64,000 nucleotides of DNA, taken from positions 1,488,001-1,552,000 of the forward strand of contig NZ_CP013420.1 of the NCBI RefSeq assembly GCF_001718695.1. Reading direction: 5' to 3'. The position numbers were made by a program, and so were the translations under genes. Source of the stretch: Burkholderia ubonensis (GTDB lineage Bacteria > Pseudomonadota > Gammaproteobacteria > Burkholderiales > Burkholderiaceae). The notes below the pieces were generated by a model, which had not been told where the DNA came from, searched no databases, and saw nothing but the letters and a program-made list of their open reading frames with translations. Positions 52,659 through 61,126 of the stretch are shown one piece after another (the stretch's first letter is position 1; each line of letters starts with the position of its first letter).

Positions 52659-52659
52659 T
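52654..52659 (+). promoter_or_regulatory. Consensus -10 element of ssrA
   Basis: TATAAT 17 bp before the mature tmRNA 5' end. It contains the gph stop codon (TAA, 52656-52658). A short leader would be removed by RNase P. Confidence 0.65.
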
Positions 52660-52675
52660 GTTGAATCTTATCCGC

Positions 52676-53045
52676 GGGGGCGACCTGGTTTCGACAGGGG
52701 TTGTGAAGCGGCTAGGGCATGTCGAGGACCCGTCACCTCGTTAATCAATGGGAAAAACGTAACTGCAAACGACGATACGTTCGCACTGGCAGCCTAAGGG
52801 CCGCCGTCCTCTGCCTAGTTCACTGACGGGCTAGCGTCGCAAGACCGGTAGCAATACCGCCAGAGGTCATTTACGTCAGTTAAGCCTTGGCGGCGTCGCG
52901 ACGCCCGGGTCGAAAACTTAGCGAATCGCCGTAGTGCAGCGTGTTCGTCCGCGTCGCTGCGGTTAAATCAAATGACAGAACTAAACATGTAGAACTGGTC
53001 GTGGAGCGCTTCTGGACGCGGGTTCGATTCCCGCCGCCTCCACCA
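52676..53045 (+). ncRNA. ssrA: Transfer-messenger RNA (tmRNA)
   Basis: About 370 nt. The 5' end GGGGGCGACCTGGTTTCGAC is the near-universal tmRNA start, and the 3' end GGTTCGATTCCCGCCGCC closes the T arm before TCCACCA. The acceptor GGGGGCG pairs with CGCCTCC through one G-U. The tag reading frame is internal, and the intervening sequence fits the pseudoknot region of a one-piece tmRNA. With SmpB it rescues stalled ribosomes. The 3' end is intact, with no integrase next to it. Confidence 0.98.
52765..52797 (+). other. tmRNA proteolysis-tag reading frame
   Basis: Encodes ANDDTFALAA followed by TAA. The resume codon GCA and the degradation signal ending LAA match other Burkholderia tmRNAs. Confidence 0.95.
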
Positions 53046-53079
53046 AATACACGGCAACGCAGTTCGGCGCGTTGCCAGG

Positions 53080-53116
53080 AAAAACCCGCGACAGCGTCAC
53101 GCTTCGCGGGTTTTTT
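53080..53116 (+). terminator. Hairpin terminator of ssrA
   Basis: AAAACCCGCG / CGCGGGTTTT with a 14-nt loop, followed by a T run, ~35 bp past the tmRNA 3' end. Confidence 0.9.
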
Positions 53117-53584
53117 ATTGCCGTTCGGCTGGTCCGAGCGCCCACAATCACACGTGCGGAGCGAAATTTCGCCGCGCGGCGATTTCCGTGTCGTGCCCCT
53201 GTCCTGCCGGATGTGTCTCGAACTCTTCCAATGCGGGAAGGCGCTCTGCCCGATCGCGGCCCGCGTTGAAACACAGCTGCCCTAGTACAGCCAGCCCGCA
53301 GCGCCCCGCAAACTTCCCGTCCAGACGAACAAAACCCCGCACGACACGCGTCTGCGGGGTTGCTTGTTGCCAACGAACGATACGTCACGCGCCATTTGAA
53401 AAAGCGCCCAGCCCCGGACGGGCTGGGCAGAATACCGCCGGTACGCCGGCGGCAGGAGGTGACGGACGTCCGCAGCCGCTCGCGCGGCGATCGACCGCGC
53501 CGAACGGCGTCTGCCCGACGGCGCGGGCCGGGAGCACGACACCTCGTCGCTCCCGGCCCGCGCTTTCGTCGGGCAGTGCGCAGC
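53117..53584. other. Hairpin-rich gene-free region
   Basis: About 470 bp with no convincing coding frame. It contains four perfect stems: AACCCCGCA / TGCGGGGTT (53333-53361), GCCCAGCCC / GGGCTGGGC (53406-53428), CCGCCGG / CCGGCGG (53435-53452) and the 13-bp stem at 53521-53559. The second has a T run on the minus-strand side. These may be stacked terminators for the DUF4148 gene or parts of an unrecognised small RNA. Confidence 0.6.
53521..53559 (-). terminator. 13-bp hairpin past the DUF4148 gene
   Basis: GCGGGCCGGGAGC / GCTCCCGGCCCGC around a 13-nt loop, 26 bp past the DUF4148 stop on the minus strand. There is no T run, so it may work with Rho or stabilise the 3' end. Confidence 0.55.
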
Positions 53585-53938
53585 TTAGCTGCCGCGATAC
53601 AGCAAGTTCATTTCGTCGGCAGTGGCCGGACGCACGCCCGCTGCGCGCGAACCGGACGCCGATGCGCCCTGCGCTTGCGCGCCGTAACCGCTGGCATCGA
53701 CGCCTTGCGCCTGCGCGACGGCATTGCGCTGCTGCTCGGCGACGCGCGCGGTCGCGGCCTGGATCGCTTCCGGGTAATGCGGATCTTCACCGCGTGCCGA
53801 GTTGTAGCCAGCCTGCTGGAGCTGAACCAGTTCGGCGCGCACCTGCGCGCGGGTGATCTGCGAACCCGGCTGCGCGAACGACACGACCGGGGCAACGAGG
53901 GCTGCAGCAACGACGACGGCTTGAACGAGCGATTTCAT
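53585..53938 (-). CDS. DUF4148 small secreted protein
   Basis: A 117-aa exported protein. The signal peptide is residues ~1-23 (MKSLVQAVVVAAALVAPVVS then FAQ). The mature part has the DUF4148 hallmark ITRAQVRAELVQLQQAGYNS followed by DPHYPEAIQAATARVAEQQR, then a Gly/Ala/Gln-rich stretch. DUF4148 proteins occur in many copies in Burkholderia; their function is unknown. Confidence 0.9.
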   Translation of the reverse strand: MKSLVQAVVVAAALVAPVVSFAQPGSQITRAQVRAELVQLQQAGYNSARGEDPHYPEAIQAATARVAEQQRNAVAQAQGVDASGYGAQAQGASASGSRAAGVRPATADEMNLLYRGS

Positions 53939-54121
53939 GATGACCTACCTCCAGATTTGTCCGTTTTCGCGATGAACGCCTCGTTCATCGCTGACACCTG
54001 AAGTTTATGTAGGCAGTTGCTTAAGAATAAGGCAGGTTTCGGGAAGACATTCTTTCAGGATTACGGGTTAACCCTATAGTCCACCGGTGCACTGGCACCG
54101 TCCGAGTGCGCCGGATAAACG

Positions 54122-54156
54122 CGAGCCCCGCGAAGCGGCAGGCTTCGCGGGGCTCG
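54122..54156 (-). terminator. 15-bp hairpin past a small secreted-protein gene
   Basis: CGAGCCCCGCGAAGC / GCTTCGCGGGGCTCG with a GGCAG loop, ~60 bp past the stop of the 89-aa gene; only a short T stretch follows. A second small stem, CGGTGC / GCACCG, lies at 54084-54099. Confidence 0.65.
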
Positions 54157-54215
54157 GCAGACCGGCGCGCTGCGCGGCGATTGTGCTTACGCGCGCTGCG
54201 ATCGGGAAGCGGTGG

Positions 54216-54485
54216 TTACTGCGTATCCATCGGGCACTTCAGGTTGCAGCCGTTCGGATCGCCCAGGTCGCCCTTGCGGCGCAGCGCGGACTTCTTGCCG
54301 CTCTGATATTTCTTCGACGGCGCCGACGCCGCAAACGGCATCTGCGGATGTTCATTCAACCGGAACTGGTCGCTCAGGATGCCGCCGGGCACGCCGGGCG
54401 AATTCTGCGCGAACGTGAGCGGCGAAGCGGCGATCAGCACCCCCGCGGTCAACGCTGCCGCGGCGAGGGGAAGGGAAAGTTTCAT
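54216..54485 (-). CDS. Small secreted hypothetical protein
   Basis: An 89-aa protein from the ATG at 54485. The signal peptide spans residues 1-26 (MKLSLPLAAAALTAGVLIAA, SPLTFAQ). The mature part contains QFRLNEHPQMPFAASAPSKK, a basic stretch (KKYQSGKKSALRRKGDLGD) and a C-terminal pair of Cys (NGCNLKCPMD) that could form a disulfide. I do not recognise the family. It stands between the DUF4148 gene and the formate dehydrogenase regulator, all on the minus strand. Confidence 0.65.
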   Translation of the reverse strand: MKLSLPLAAAALTAGVLIAASPLTFAQNSPGVPGGILSDQFRLNEHPQMPFAASAPSKKYQSGKKSALRRKGDLGDPNGCNLKCPMDTQ

Positions 54486-54586
54486 GGCGTGACGACGCCT
54501 GGCTGGCGTGCTTGTTGGAACGTTGATCGAGCGGCAAGCGTAGCGCAAATCCCCTGCTGCTGCAGCGCGCGCCGCACGCGCGTGCA

Positions 54587-55690
54587 TTACCTTCCGTTGC
54601 CGCCCGGCACGGTGGCAGCGTCCCCGTCGAGCCCCGCCGCAACGCCGATCAGCGTGCCGCACGCGGCCGGATCGTAGCCGTCGAGACGCGCGACCCGCTC
54701 GACGTAGCGCGCATCGCGCAGCAGCGCCAGCACGCCGTCGAGCGGCCGCTCGTCGAGCCCTTCGCGCTCGCAAGCGAAGTAGTAATCCTCGTCGACGACC
54801 GGAATGAAATCGAGACCGAAATGATGCGCGGCCGGCTCGACGCCGAAGCCGAGATCGGCCATCCCGCTGGCGACGAACGCGGCGATCGCCGAATGGGTCA
54901 GCTCGGCCGACGCATAGCCGTTGATGCGTTCGGGATCGACACCGATCCGGCGCAACGCGAGATCCAGCAGCATGCGCGTGCCCGAGCCCGGCTGGCGGTT
55001 GACGAAGCGGATGTCGTCGCGCGCGAGGTCGGACAGGCCGCGCACCTGCTTCGGGTTGCCGCGCGGCAAGAACAACCCTTGCTTGCGCCGCGTCAGGTGG
55101 ATCAGCACGTGGCGTGCGTCATCGAGCCAGGGGCGGTAGATCTGCGCGCATTGTTCGCGAAACTCGCCACGCGGCAGATGGAACCCCGCCAGCTCGCATT
55201 CACCGCGCGCGAGCGCCTGCACGGCCTCGACGCTCTCGCGATACTTGATGTCGACCGCCGCATGCGCGTCGACCAGGGCAGAGACGAGCGCCGCAACCGC
55301 ATAACCGTGCGACGCGTGGATCCGCACGCCGCCGTCGCGCTGCGCGAGCCGCCGGTTCAGGTCGCTCGCGACTTCGGCGGCCAGCGCGCGCAGGTTCCCG
55401 TCGAGACGGCTGCGTGCGAGGCGCTGTGCGTCGACGACCGCCTGCCCGAGCTCGGACAGCACCGAGCCCTTGCCTCGCGCGGTTTCGATCAGCGCGCCGC
55501 CGACGCAGGCCTCCAGCGCGCGCAGCAACCCCCATGCATGCCGGTACGACAACCCCTTGGCCTGCGCCGCCTGCGCGATGCTGCCCGTCCCGGCGACGAG
55601 CTCCAGCAGCGGCGCGACGTCCGACAGGCTCGCCTTGCGCCCCTCGCTGTCGCGCACGATCAGATTTGCGTCGCATTCGACTCGAATCAT
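54587..55690 (-). CDS. fdsR: ModE-like HTH/substrate-binding-domain regulator, FdsR-like
   Basis: A 367-aa regulator. Residues ~20-85 are a LysR/ModE-type winged helix (SLSDVAPLLELVAGTGSIAQ, AKGLSYRHAWGLLRALEACV, ETARGKGSVLSELGQAVVDA). Residues ~125-350 form a periplasmic-binding-protein-like domain of the molybdate-binding (PBP_like) type (VRIHASHGYAVAALVSALVD, DIRFVNRQPGSGTRMLLDLA). Divergent from fdsG, so it is the probable regulator of the formate dehydrogenase operon, as FdsR is in Cupriavidus. The effector could be formate or molybdate; the sequence does not decide. Confidence 0.82.
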   Translation of the reverse strand: MIRVECDANLIVRDSEGRKASLSDVAPLLELVAGTGSIAQAAQAKGLSYRHAWGLLRALEACVGGALIETARGKGSVLSELGQAVVDAQRLARSRLDGNLRALAAEVASDLNRRLAQRDGGVRIHASHGYAVAALVSALVDAHAAVDIKYRESVEAVQALARGECELAGFHLPRGEFREQCAQIYRPWLDDARHVLIHLTRRKQGLFLPRGNPKQVRGLSDLARDDIRFVNRQPGSGTRMLLDLALRRIGVDPERINGYASAELTHSAIAAFVASGMADLGFGVEPAAHHFGLDFIPVVDEDYYFACEREGLDERPLDGVLALLRDARYVERVARLDGYDPAACGTLIGVAAGLDGDAATVPGGNGR

Positions 55691-55821
55691 TTATGCACCC
55701 TGACTTCCTATTGCGACCACTCAATGTTCCGCTTATCGTTGACCCAAATCCAACAGAACGAAGTCAGCATGCGCAGTATATGAATCACCGGCGCATATGA
55801 GACTTTGGAGGAGCATAACAG

Positions 55822-56298
55822 ATGTCCCCGATTTCCGAAGCGCCCGACGCACTCGTCGCGCGGCATGCGCACGGCGGCCGGCCGCTCGTCGCCGTGCTGC
55901 ACGCGATCCAGGACGAAGCGGGCTACGTGCCGCCCGGTTGCATCGCGCCGCTCGCGAAGGCGCTGAACCTGTCGCGCTCGGAAGTGCACGGCGTCCTCAC
56001 GTATTACCACCATTTCCGCACCGAGCCGCCGGCGCGCGTGACGATCCAGATGTGCCGCGCCGAAGCATGCCGCAGCATGGGCTGCGAAGCGCTCGCGGCG
56101 CACGCGCAAGCGCGCACCGGCTGCACGTTCGACGCGTCGCACGCGGGCGCCGTCGCGCTCGAATCCGTCTACTGCCTGGGGCTCTGCGCGCAATCGCCGT
56201 CGATGATGGTCAACGGCGTGCTGCACGCGAGGGTCACCCCGGAGAAATTCGACGCGCTGCTCGCCGACGCCGTCGCCCACGCTCAGGAGGCGGCATGA
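55822..56298 (+). CDS. fdsG: NAD-dependent formate dehydrogenase, gamma subunit
   Basis: The NuoE-like thioredoxin-fold subunit, 158 aa. Its [2Fe-2S] ligands are Cys78 and Cys83 (QMCRAEACRSMGC) and Cys118 and Cys122 (VYCLGLCAQSPSMMV). The N-terminal helix bundle contains RPLVAVLHAIQDEAGYVPPG and the NuoE-like VHGVLTYYHHFRTEP. GGAG precedes the ATG at 55822. Its stop overlaps the fdsB start by 4 bp. First gene of the operon. Confidence 0.95.
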   Translation: MSPISEAPDALVARHAHGGRPLVAVLHAIQDEAGYVPPGCIAPLAKALNLSRSEVHGVLTYYHHFRTEPPARVTIQMCRAEACRSMGCEALAAHAQARTGCTFDASHAGAVALESVYCLGLCAQSPSMMVNGVLHARVTPEKFDALLADAVAHAQEAA

Positions 56299-57872
56299 CG
56301 ACCCGCATCTATGTGCCGCGCGATTCGTCCGCGCTCGCCCTCGGCGCCGACGCGCTCGCCGCCGCGATCGTCGCGGAAGCCGAACGGCGCGGCGTCGCGA
56401 TCGACCTCGTGCGCAACGGCACGCGCGGCCTGCTGTGGCTCGAACCGCTCGTCGAGGTCGGCACGGCGGCCGGCCGCGTCGGCTATGCGAACCTGTCGGC
56501 CGCGGACATACCCGCCCTGTTCGACGCCAACTGGCTCGACGGCGGCGCGCACCCGAGCGGCGTCGGCCTCGTCGACGCGCTGCCGTATCTCGCGCGCCAG
56601 CAGCGCCTCACGTTCGCGCGCATCGGCCTGACCGACCCGCTGTCGATCGACGACTACCTGCGGCACGACGGCCTCGCCGGCCTGAAGAACGCGCTCGCGC
56701 TCGACGGCGACGCCGCGTGCGACGCGCTGATCGAGTCGGGCCTGCGCGGACGCGGCGGCGCGGCGTTTCCGGCCGGCATCAAATGGCGCACGGTGCGGCA
56801 CGCGAGCGCGAATCAGAAATACATCGTCTGCAATGCGGACGAAGGCGACTCGGGCACGTTCTCCGATCGCCTGATCATGGAAAGCGATCCGTACTGCCTG
56901 ATCGAAGGGATGATCATCGCGGGCATCGCGACCGGCGCGACGATCGGCTACATCTACGTGCGCAGCGAATATCCGCACGCGATCGCGACACTCGAAGCCG
57001 CGATCGCGCGCGCGCGCGACGCCGGCTGGCTCGGCGCGAGCGTGCTCGGCTCCGCGCACGCGTTCGAGCTGCACGTCGCGAAAGGCGCAGGCTCGTACGT
57101 ATGCGGCGAGGAAACCGCGCTGCTCGAATCGCTCGAGGGCAAGCGCGGCGTCGTGCGCGCGAAGCCGCCGCTGCCGGCGCTCGCCGGGCTGTTCGGCCAG
57201 CCGACCGTGATCAACAACGTGATCACGCTCGCGACCGCACCGGTGATCTTCGCGCGCGGCGCCGCGTTCTATCGCGACTTCGGGATGGGCCGCTCGCGCG
57301 GCACGCTGCCGTTCCAGCTCGCCGGCAACATCCGGCACGGCGGCCTCGTCGAACTCGCGTTCGGCGTCACGCTGCGCGAGCTGCTGTTCGATTTCGGCGG
57401 CGGCACCGCCAGCGGCCGGTCCGCGCGCGCCGCGCAGGTCGGCGGCCCGCTCGGCACCTACCTGCCCGAGCACCAATGGGACGTGCCGCTCGATTACGAG
57501 GCGTACACGGCGATCGGCGCGGTGGTCGGCCACGGCGGCATCGTGCTGCACGACGACACGTCGAACCTCGCCGAGCTCGCCGAGTACGCAATGAAATTCT
57601 GCGCGATCGAATCGTGCGGCAAATGCACGCCGTGCCGGATCGGCTCCACGCGCGGCGTCGAGACGATCGCGCGCATCCGCCGGGGCGACACGTCGGAGCG
57701 CCAGGTCACGCTGCTGCGCGACCTGTGCGACACGATGCTCGCCGGCTCGCTCTGCGCGATGGGCGGGATGACGCCGTACCCGGTGCTGTCCGCGCTCGAC
57801 CATTTCCCCGAAGATTTCGGGCTCGCCGCCGGCAAGGATGCCGCGCCGGGCCCGGCCAAGGCCGCGGCCTGA
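56295..57872 (+). CDS. fdsB: NAD-dependent formate dehydrogenase, beta (diaphorase) subunit
   Basis: A 525-aa subunit that passes electrons to NAD+ and resembles NuoF, with an N-terminal thioredoxin-like extension (residues ~1-120). The NADH/FMN domain has GLRGRGGAAFPAGIKW and CNADEGDSGTFSDRLIMESD, then GAGSYVCGEETALLESLEGK, and the [4Fe-4S] motif ESCGKCTPCRIGSTRGVETI followed by the fourth Cys in GSLCAMGG. Translationally coupled to fdsG; 18 bp before the likely fdsA start. Confidence 0.96.
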   Translation: MTTRIYVPRDSSALALGADALAAAIVAEAERRGVAIDLVRNGTRGLLWLEPLVEVGTAAGRVGYANLSAADIPALFDANWLDGGAHPSGVGLVDALPYLARQQRLTFARIGLTDPLSIDDYLRHDGLAGLKNALALDGDAACDALIESGLRGRGGAAFPAGIKWRTVRHASANQKYIVCNADEGDSGTFSDRLIMESDPYCLIEGMIIAGIATGATIGYIYVRSEYPHAIATLEAAIARARDAGWLGASVLGSAHAFELHVAKGAGSYVCGEETALLESLEGKRGVVRAKPPLPALAGLFGQPTVINNVITLATAPVIFARGAAFYRDFGMGRSRGTLPFQLAGNIRHGGLVELAFGVTLRELLFDFGGGTASGRSARAAQVGGPLGTYLPEHQWDVPLDYEAYTAIGAVVGHGGIVLHDDTSNLAELAEYAMKFCAIESCGKCTPCRIGSTRGVETIARIRRGDTSERQVTLLRDLCDTMLAGSLCAMGGMTPYPVLSALDHFPEDFGLAAGKDAAPGPAKAAA

Positions 57873-57899
57873 CCCAGAAGGAGCATTGCATGTCCCTCG

Positions 57900-60842
57900 A
57901 TGCGCTCAATTCCAAGACAAGGCGGCTGCGGCTCGGGCCAGTGCGCGTGCAAGAGCGCCGCGCAGGCGCGCGCGCGCGACCCGTTCGACGACACCGACTA
58001 CGGCACGCCGCAGCGTTACGCCGATACCGACGTCACGCTCGAGATCGACGGCCAGCCGGTCACGGTGCCGGCCGGCACGTCGGTGATGCGCGCGGCGATC
58101 GAAGCCGGCGTGAACGTGCCGAAGCTGTGCGCGACCGACTCGCTCGAACCGTTCGGCTCGTGCCGGCTGTGCCTCGTCGAGATCGAAGGCCGGCGCGGCT
58201 ATCCGGCGTCGTGCACGACGCCCGCCGAAGCCGGCATGAAGGTGCGCACGCAGTCCGACCGGCTGCAGGCGCTGCGCCGCAACGTGATGGAGCTGTACAT
58301 CTCCGACCACCCGCTCGACTGCCTCACCTGCCCCGCCAACGGCGACTGCGAACTGCAGGACATGGCGGGCGTCGTCGGGCTGCGCGAGGTGCGCTACGGC
58401 TTTGACGGCGCGAACCATCTGCGCGATCAAAAGGACGAGTCGAATCCGTACTTCACGTACGACCCGTCCAAGTGCATCGTCTGCAACCGCTGCGTGCGCG
58501 CCTGCGAGGAAACGCAGGGCACGTTCGCGCTGACGATCGCAGCGCGCGGCTTCGAATCGCGCGTCGCCGCGGGCGAAAGCGAAGCGTTCATGGATTCGGA
58601 ATGCGTGTCGTGCGGCGCGTGCGTGGCCGCGTGCCCGACCGCGACGCTGCAGGAGAAGTCGGTCGTGCAGCTCGGCCAGCCGGAGCACGCGATCGTGACG
58701 ACCTGCGCGTATTGCGGCGTCGGCTGCTCGTTCAAGGCGGAGATGAAAGGCACGCAGGTCGTGCGGATGACGCCGCACAAGAACGGCCTCGCGAACGAAG
58801 GCCACGCGTGCGTGAAGGGACGCTTCGCGTGGGGCTATGCGACGCACAAGGATCGCATCACGAAACCGATGATCCGCGAGAGGATCACCGCCCCGTGGCG
58901 CGAAGTGAGCTGGGAAGAGGCGCTCACCTATGCCGCCACGCAGTTCCGCAAGCTGCAGGCGAAGTACGGCCGCGACTCGATCGGCGGCATCACGTCGTCG
59001 CGCTGCACGAACGAGGAAACCTATCTCGTGCAGAAGCTCGTGCGCGCCGCGTTCGGCAACAACAACGTCGACACCTGCGCACGCGTGTGCCACTCGCCGA
59101 CCGGCTACGGCCTGAAGACGACGCTCGGCGAATCGGCCGGCACGCAGACCTTCGCGTCGGTCGCCAAGGCCGACGTGATCGTCGTGATCGGCGCGAACCC
59201 GACCGACGGCCACCCCGTGTTCGGCTCGCGCCTGAAGCGCCGCGTGCGCGAAGGCGCGAAGCTGATCGTCGTCGATCCGCGCCGCATCGACGTGGTCGAC
59301 GGCCCGCACGTGAAGGCGTCGCATCACCTGCAGCTGCGCCCCGGCACCAACGTCGCGATCGTCAATGCGCTCGCGCACGTGATCGTCACCGAAGGGCTCG
59401 TCGACACGGCCTTCGTCGCCGAACGCTGCGAGACGCGCGCGTTCGAGCAGTGGCGCGAGTTCGTTTCGCGCGCCGAGAATTCGCCGGAAGCGACCGCGGA
59501 CGTGACCGGCGTGCCGGCCGAGCAGGTGCGCGCCGCCGCGCGGCTGTATGCGACGGGCGGCAATGCCGCGATCTACTACGGGCTCGGCGTGACCGAGCAC
59601 GCGCAAGGCTCGACGATGGTGATGGGCATCGCGAACCTCGCGATGGCGACCGGCAACATCGGCCGCGAAGGCGTCGGCGTCAATCCGCTGCGCGGCCAGA
59701 ACAACGTGCAGGGCTCGTGCGACATGGGCTCGTTCCCGCACGAGCTGCCCGGCTACCGGCATATCGGCGACGCCGGCGTGCGCGCGCTGTTCGAGGACGC
59801 GTGGGCGGCCAAGCTGCAGCCGGAGCCGGGGCTGCGCATCCCGAACATGTTCGATGCGGCGCTCGACGGCAGCTTCAAGGGGCTGTACTGCCAGGGCGAG
59901 GACATCGTGCAGTCGGACCCGAACACCCAGCACGTCGCGGCCGCGCTGTCGTCGATGGAGTGCATCGTCGTCCAGGACATCTTCCTGAACGAGACGGCGA
60001 AGTATGCGCACGTATTCCTGCCCGGTTCGTCGTTCCTCGAGAAGGACGGCACGTTCACGAACGCGGAGCGCCGCATCTCGCGGGTGCGCAAGGTGATGCC
60101 CCCGCTCGCCGGCTACGCGGACTGGGAAGTGACGCTGATGCTCTCCCGCGCGCTCGGCTACGAGATGGACTACGCGCATCCTTCGGAGATCATGGACGAG
60201 ATCGCGCGGCTCACGCCGACCTTCTCGGGCGTGTCGTACGCGAAGCTCGACGCGCTCGGCAGCATCCAGTGGCCATGCAACGAGCATGCGCCGGAAGGCA
60301 CGCCGACGATGCACACGGATGCGTTCGTGCGCGGCAAGGGCAGGTTCGTGATCACGCAGTTCATTCCGACGCCGGAAAAGGTCACGCAGCGCTACCCGCT
60401 GATCCTGACGACGGGCCGCATCCTGTCGCAATACAACGTCGGCGCGCAGACGCGCCGCACCGACAACGTGCAGTGGCACAAGGAGGACCGGCTCGAGATT
60501 CATCCGCACGACGCGCAGGACCGCGGGATCCGGAACGGCGACTGGGTCGGCATCGAGTCGCGCGCGGGCCAGACCGTGCTGCGCGCGCTCGTGACCGAGC
60601 GCATGCAGCCGGGCGTCGTGTACACGACGTTCCACTTCCCCGAATCGGGCGCGAACGTGATCACGACCGACAGCTCGGACTGGGCGACGAACTGCCCCGA
60701 GTACAAGGTGACGGCGGTACAGGTGATGCCGGTCGCGCAGCCGTCCGACTGGCAGCGCGCGTACGCGCGCTTCAACGCCGAGCAGCTCGACCTGCTCGAA
60801 CGCCGCGCGGCCTCGCCCGCGGCCGCGACGACCGGCAAGTGA
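57900..60842 (+). CDS. fdsA: NAD-dependent formate dehydrogenase, alpha (molybdenum) subunit
   Basis: Oxidises formate to CO2 at a Mo-bis-MGD site. The 980-aa frame carries an extra N-terminal cluster (GGCGSGQCACKS, Cys10/15/17), a [2Fe-2S] set (Cys77, 88, 91, 105), a His-ligated cluster (His137, Cys141, 144, 150), two [4Fe-4S] ferredoxin sets (Cys192/195/198/202 and 235/238/241/245), the cofactor-proximal cluster (Cys269/272/276/304) and the catalytic Cys397 in ARVCHSPTGYG. The start is uncertain: AAGGAG is ideally placed for an ATG at 57891, whose frame gives MSLDALNSKT but then differs by one base from the conserved frame. ATG 57900 is in frame but poorly spaced. Confidence 0.93.
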   Translation: MRSIPRQGGCGSGQCACKSAAQARARDPFDDTDYGTPQRYADTDVTLEIDGQPVTVPAGTSVMRAAIEAGVNVPKLCATDSLEPFGSCRLCLVEIEGRRGYPASCTTPAEAGMKVRTQSDRLQALRRNVMELYISDHPLDCLTCPANGDCELQDMAGVVGLREVRYGFDGANHLRDQKDESNPYFTYDPSKCIVCNRCVRACEETQGTFALTIAARGFESRVAAGESEAFMDSECVSCGACVAACPTATLQEKSVVQLGQPEHAIVTTCAYCGVGCSFKAEMKGTQVVRMTPHKNGLANEGHACVKGRFAWGYATHKDRITKPMIRERITAPWREVSWEEALTYAATQFRKLQAKYGRDSIGGITSSRCTNEETYLVQKLVRAAFGNNNVDTCARVCHSPTGYGLKTTLGESAGTQTFASVAKADVIVVIGANPTDGHPVFGSRLKRRVREGAKLIVVDPRRIDVVDGPHVKASHHLQLRPGTNVAIVNALAHVIVTEGLVDTAFVAERCETRAFEQWREFVSRAENSPEATADVTGVPAEQVRAAARLYATGGNAAIYYGLGVTEHAQGSTMVMGIANLAMATGNIGREGVGVNPLRGQNNVQGSCDMGSFPHELPGYRHIGDAGVRALFEDAWAAKLQPEPGLRIPNMFDAALDGSFKGLYCQGEDIVQSDPNTQHVAAALSSMECIVVQDIFLNETAKYAHVFLPGSSFLEKDGTFTNAERRISRVRKVMPPLAGYADWEVTLMLSRALGYEMDYAHPSEIMDEIARLTPTFSGVSYAKLDALGSIQWPCNEHAPEGTPTMHTDAFVRGKGRFVITQFIPTPEKVTQRYPLILTTGRILSQYNVGAQTRRTDNVQWHKEDRLEIHPHDAQDRGIRNGDWVGIESRAGQTVLRALVTERMQPGVVYTTFHFPESGANVITTDSSDWATNCPEYKVTAVQVMPVAQPSDWQRAYARFNAEQLDLLERRAASPAAATTGK

Positions 60843-60849
60843 GGACGCC

Positions 60850-61101
60850 ATGAACACCGGACACCTGATCGACATGGCCAACCAGATCGGCGAATTCTTC
60901 GCGTCGATGCCGGATCGCGACGAAGCACTGGCCGGCATCGCCGACCACATCCGGCGCTTCTGGGAACCGCGGATGCGCCGCGCGCTGCTGGCGGCGTTCG
61001 ACGATCCGGCCGGCGACGCGGCGCAGCGCGCCGCGCCGATCGTCCGCGAGGCGATTGCCGCCTATCGCGACACGCTGGCGCCCGCCGCCGCGCCCGTCTG
61101 A
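60850..61101 (+). CDS. fdsD: Formate dehydrogenase delta subunit
   Basis: An 83-aa protein matching FdsD: HLIDMANQIGEFFASMPDRD, then HIRRFWEPRMRRALLAAFDD. It is needed for a stable, active FDH in Cupriavidus. It follows fdsA by 7 bp, whereas in Cupriavidus an fdhD-type sulfurtransferase gene (fdsC) lies between the two; that gene is absent here. Confidence 0.92.
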   Translation: MNTGHLIDMANQIGEFFASMPDRDEALAGIADHIRRFWEPRMRRALLAAFDDPAGDAAQRAAPIVREAIAAYRDTLAPAAAPV

Positions 61102-61126
61102 ACGCCTGGCCGGCGCATCGCCGCCG

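Noticed and set aside
52676..53045. tmRNA 3' end as an integration site for a mobile element
   Set aside because: tmRNA is a frequent attachment site, but the 3' end is followed by its own terminator. There is no integrase, direct repeat of the 3' end or foreign-looking block downstream.
53148..53342. 64-codon minus-strand open frame between ssrA and the DUF4148 gene
   Set aside because: Its start lies inside the 53333-53361 hairpin, it has no ribosome binding site or domain, and codon positions show no clear bias.
55675..55821. CRISPR-like or tandem repeats near fdsG
   Set aside because: Only two short ATATGA-containing repeats are present, with no array spacing or cas genes.
57906..60950. 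A 1014-codon minus-strand open frame opposite fdsA
   Set aside because: The plus strand carries unmistakable FdsA cysteine motifs; the antisense product has no recognisable domain.
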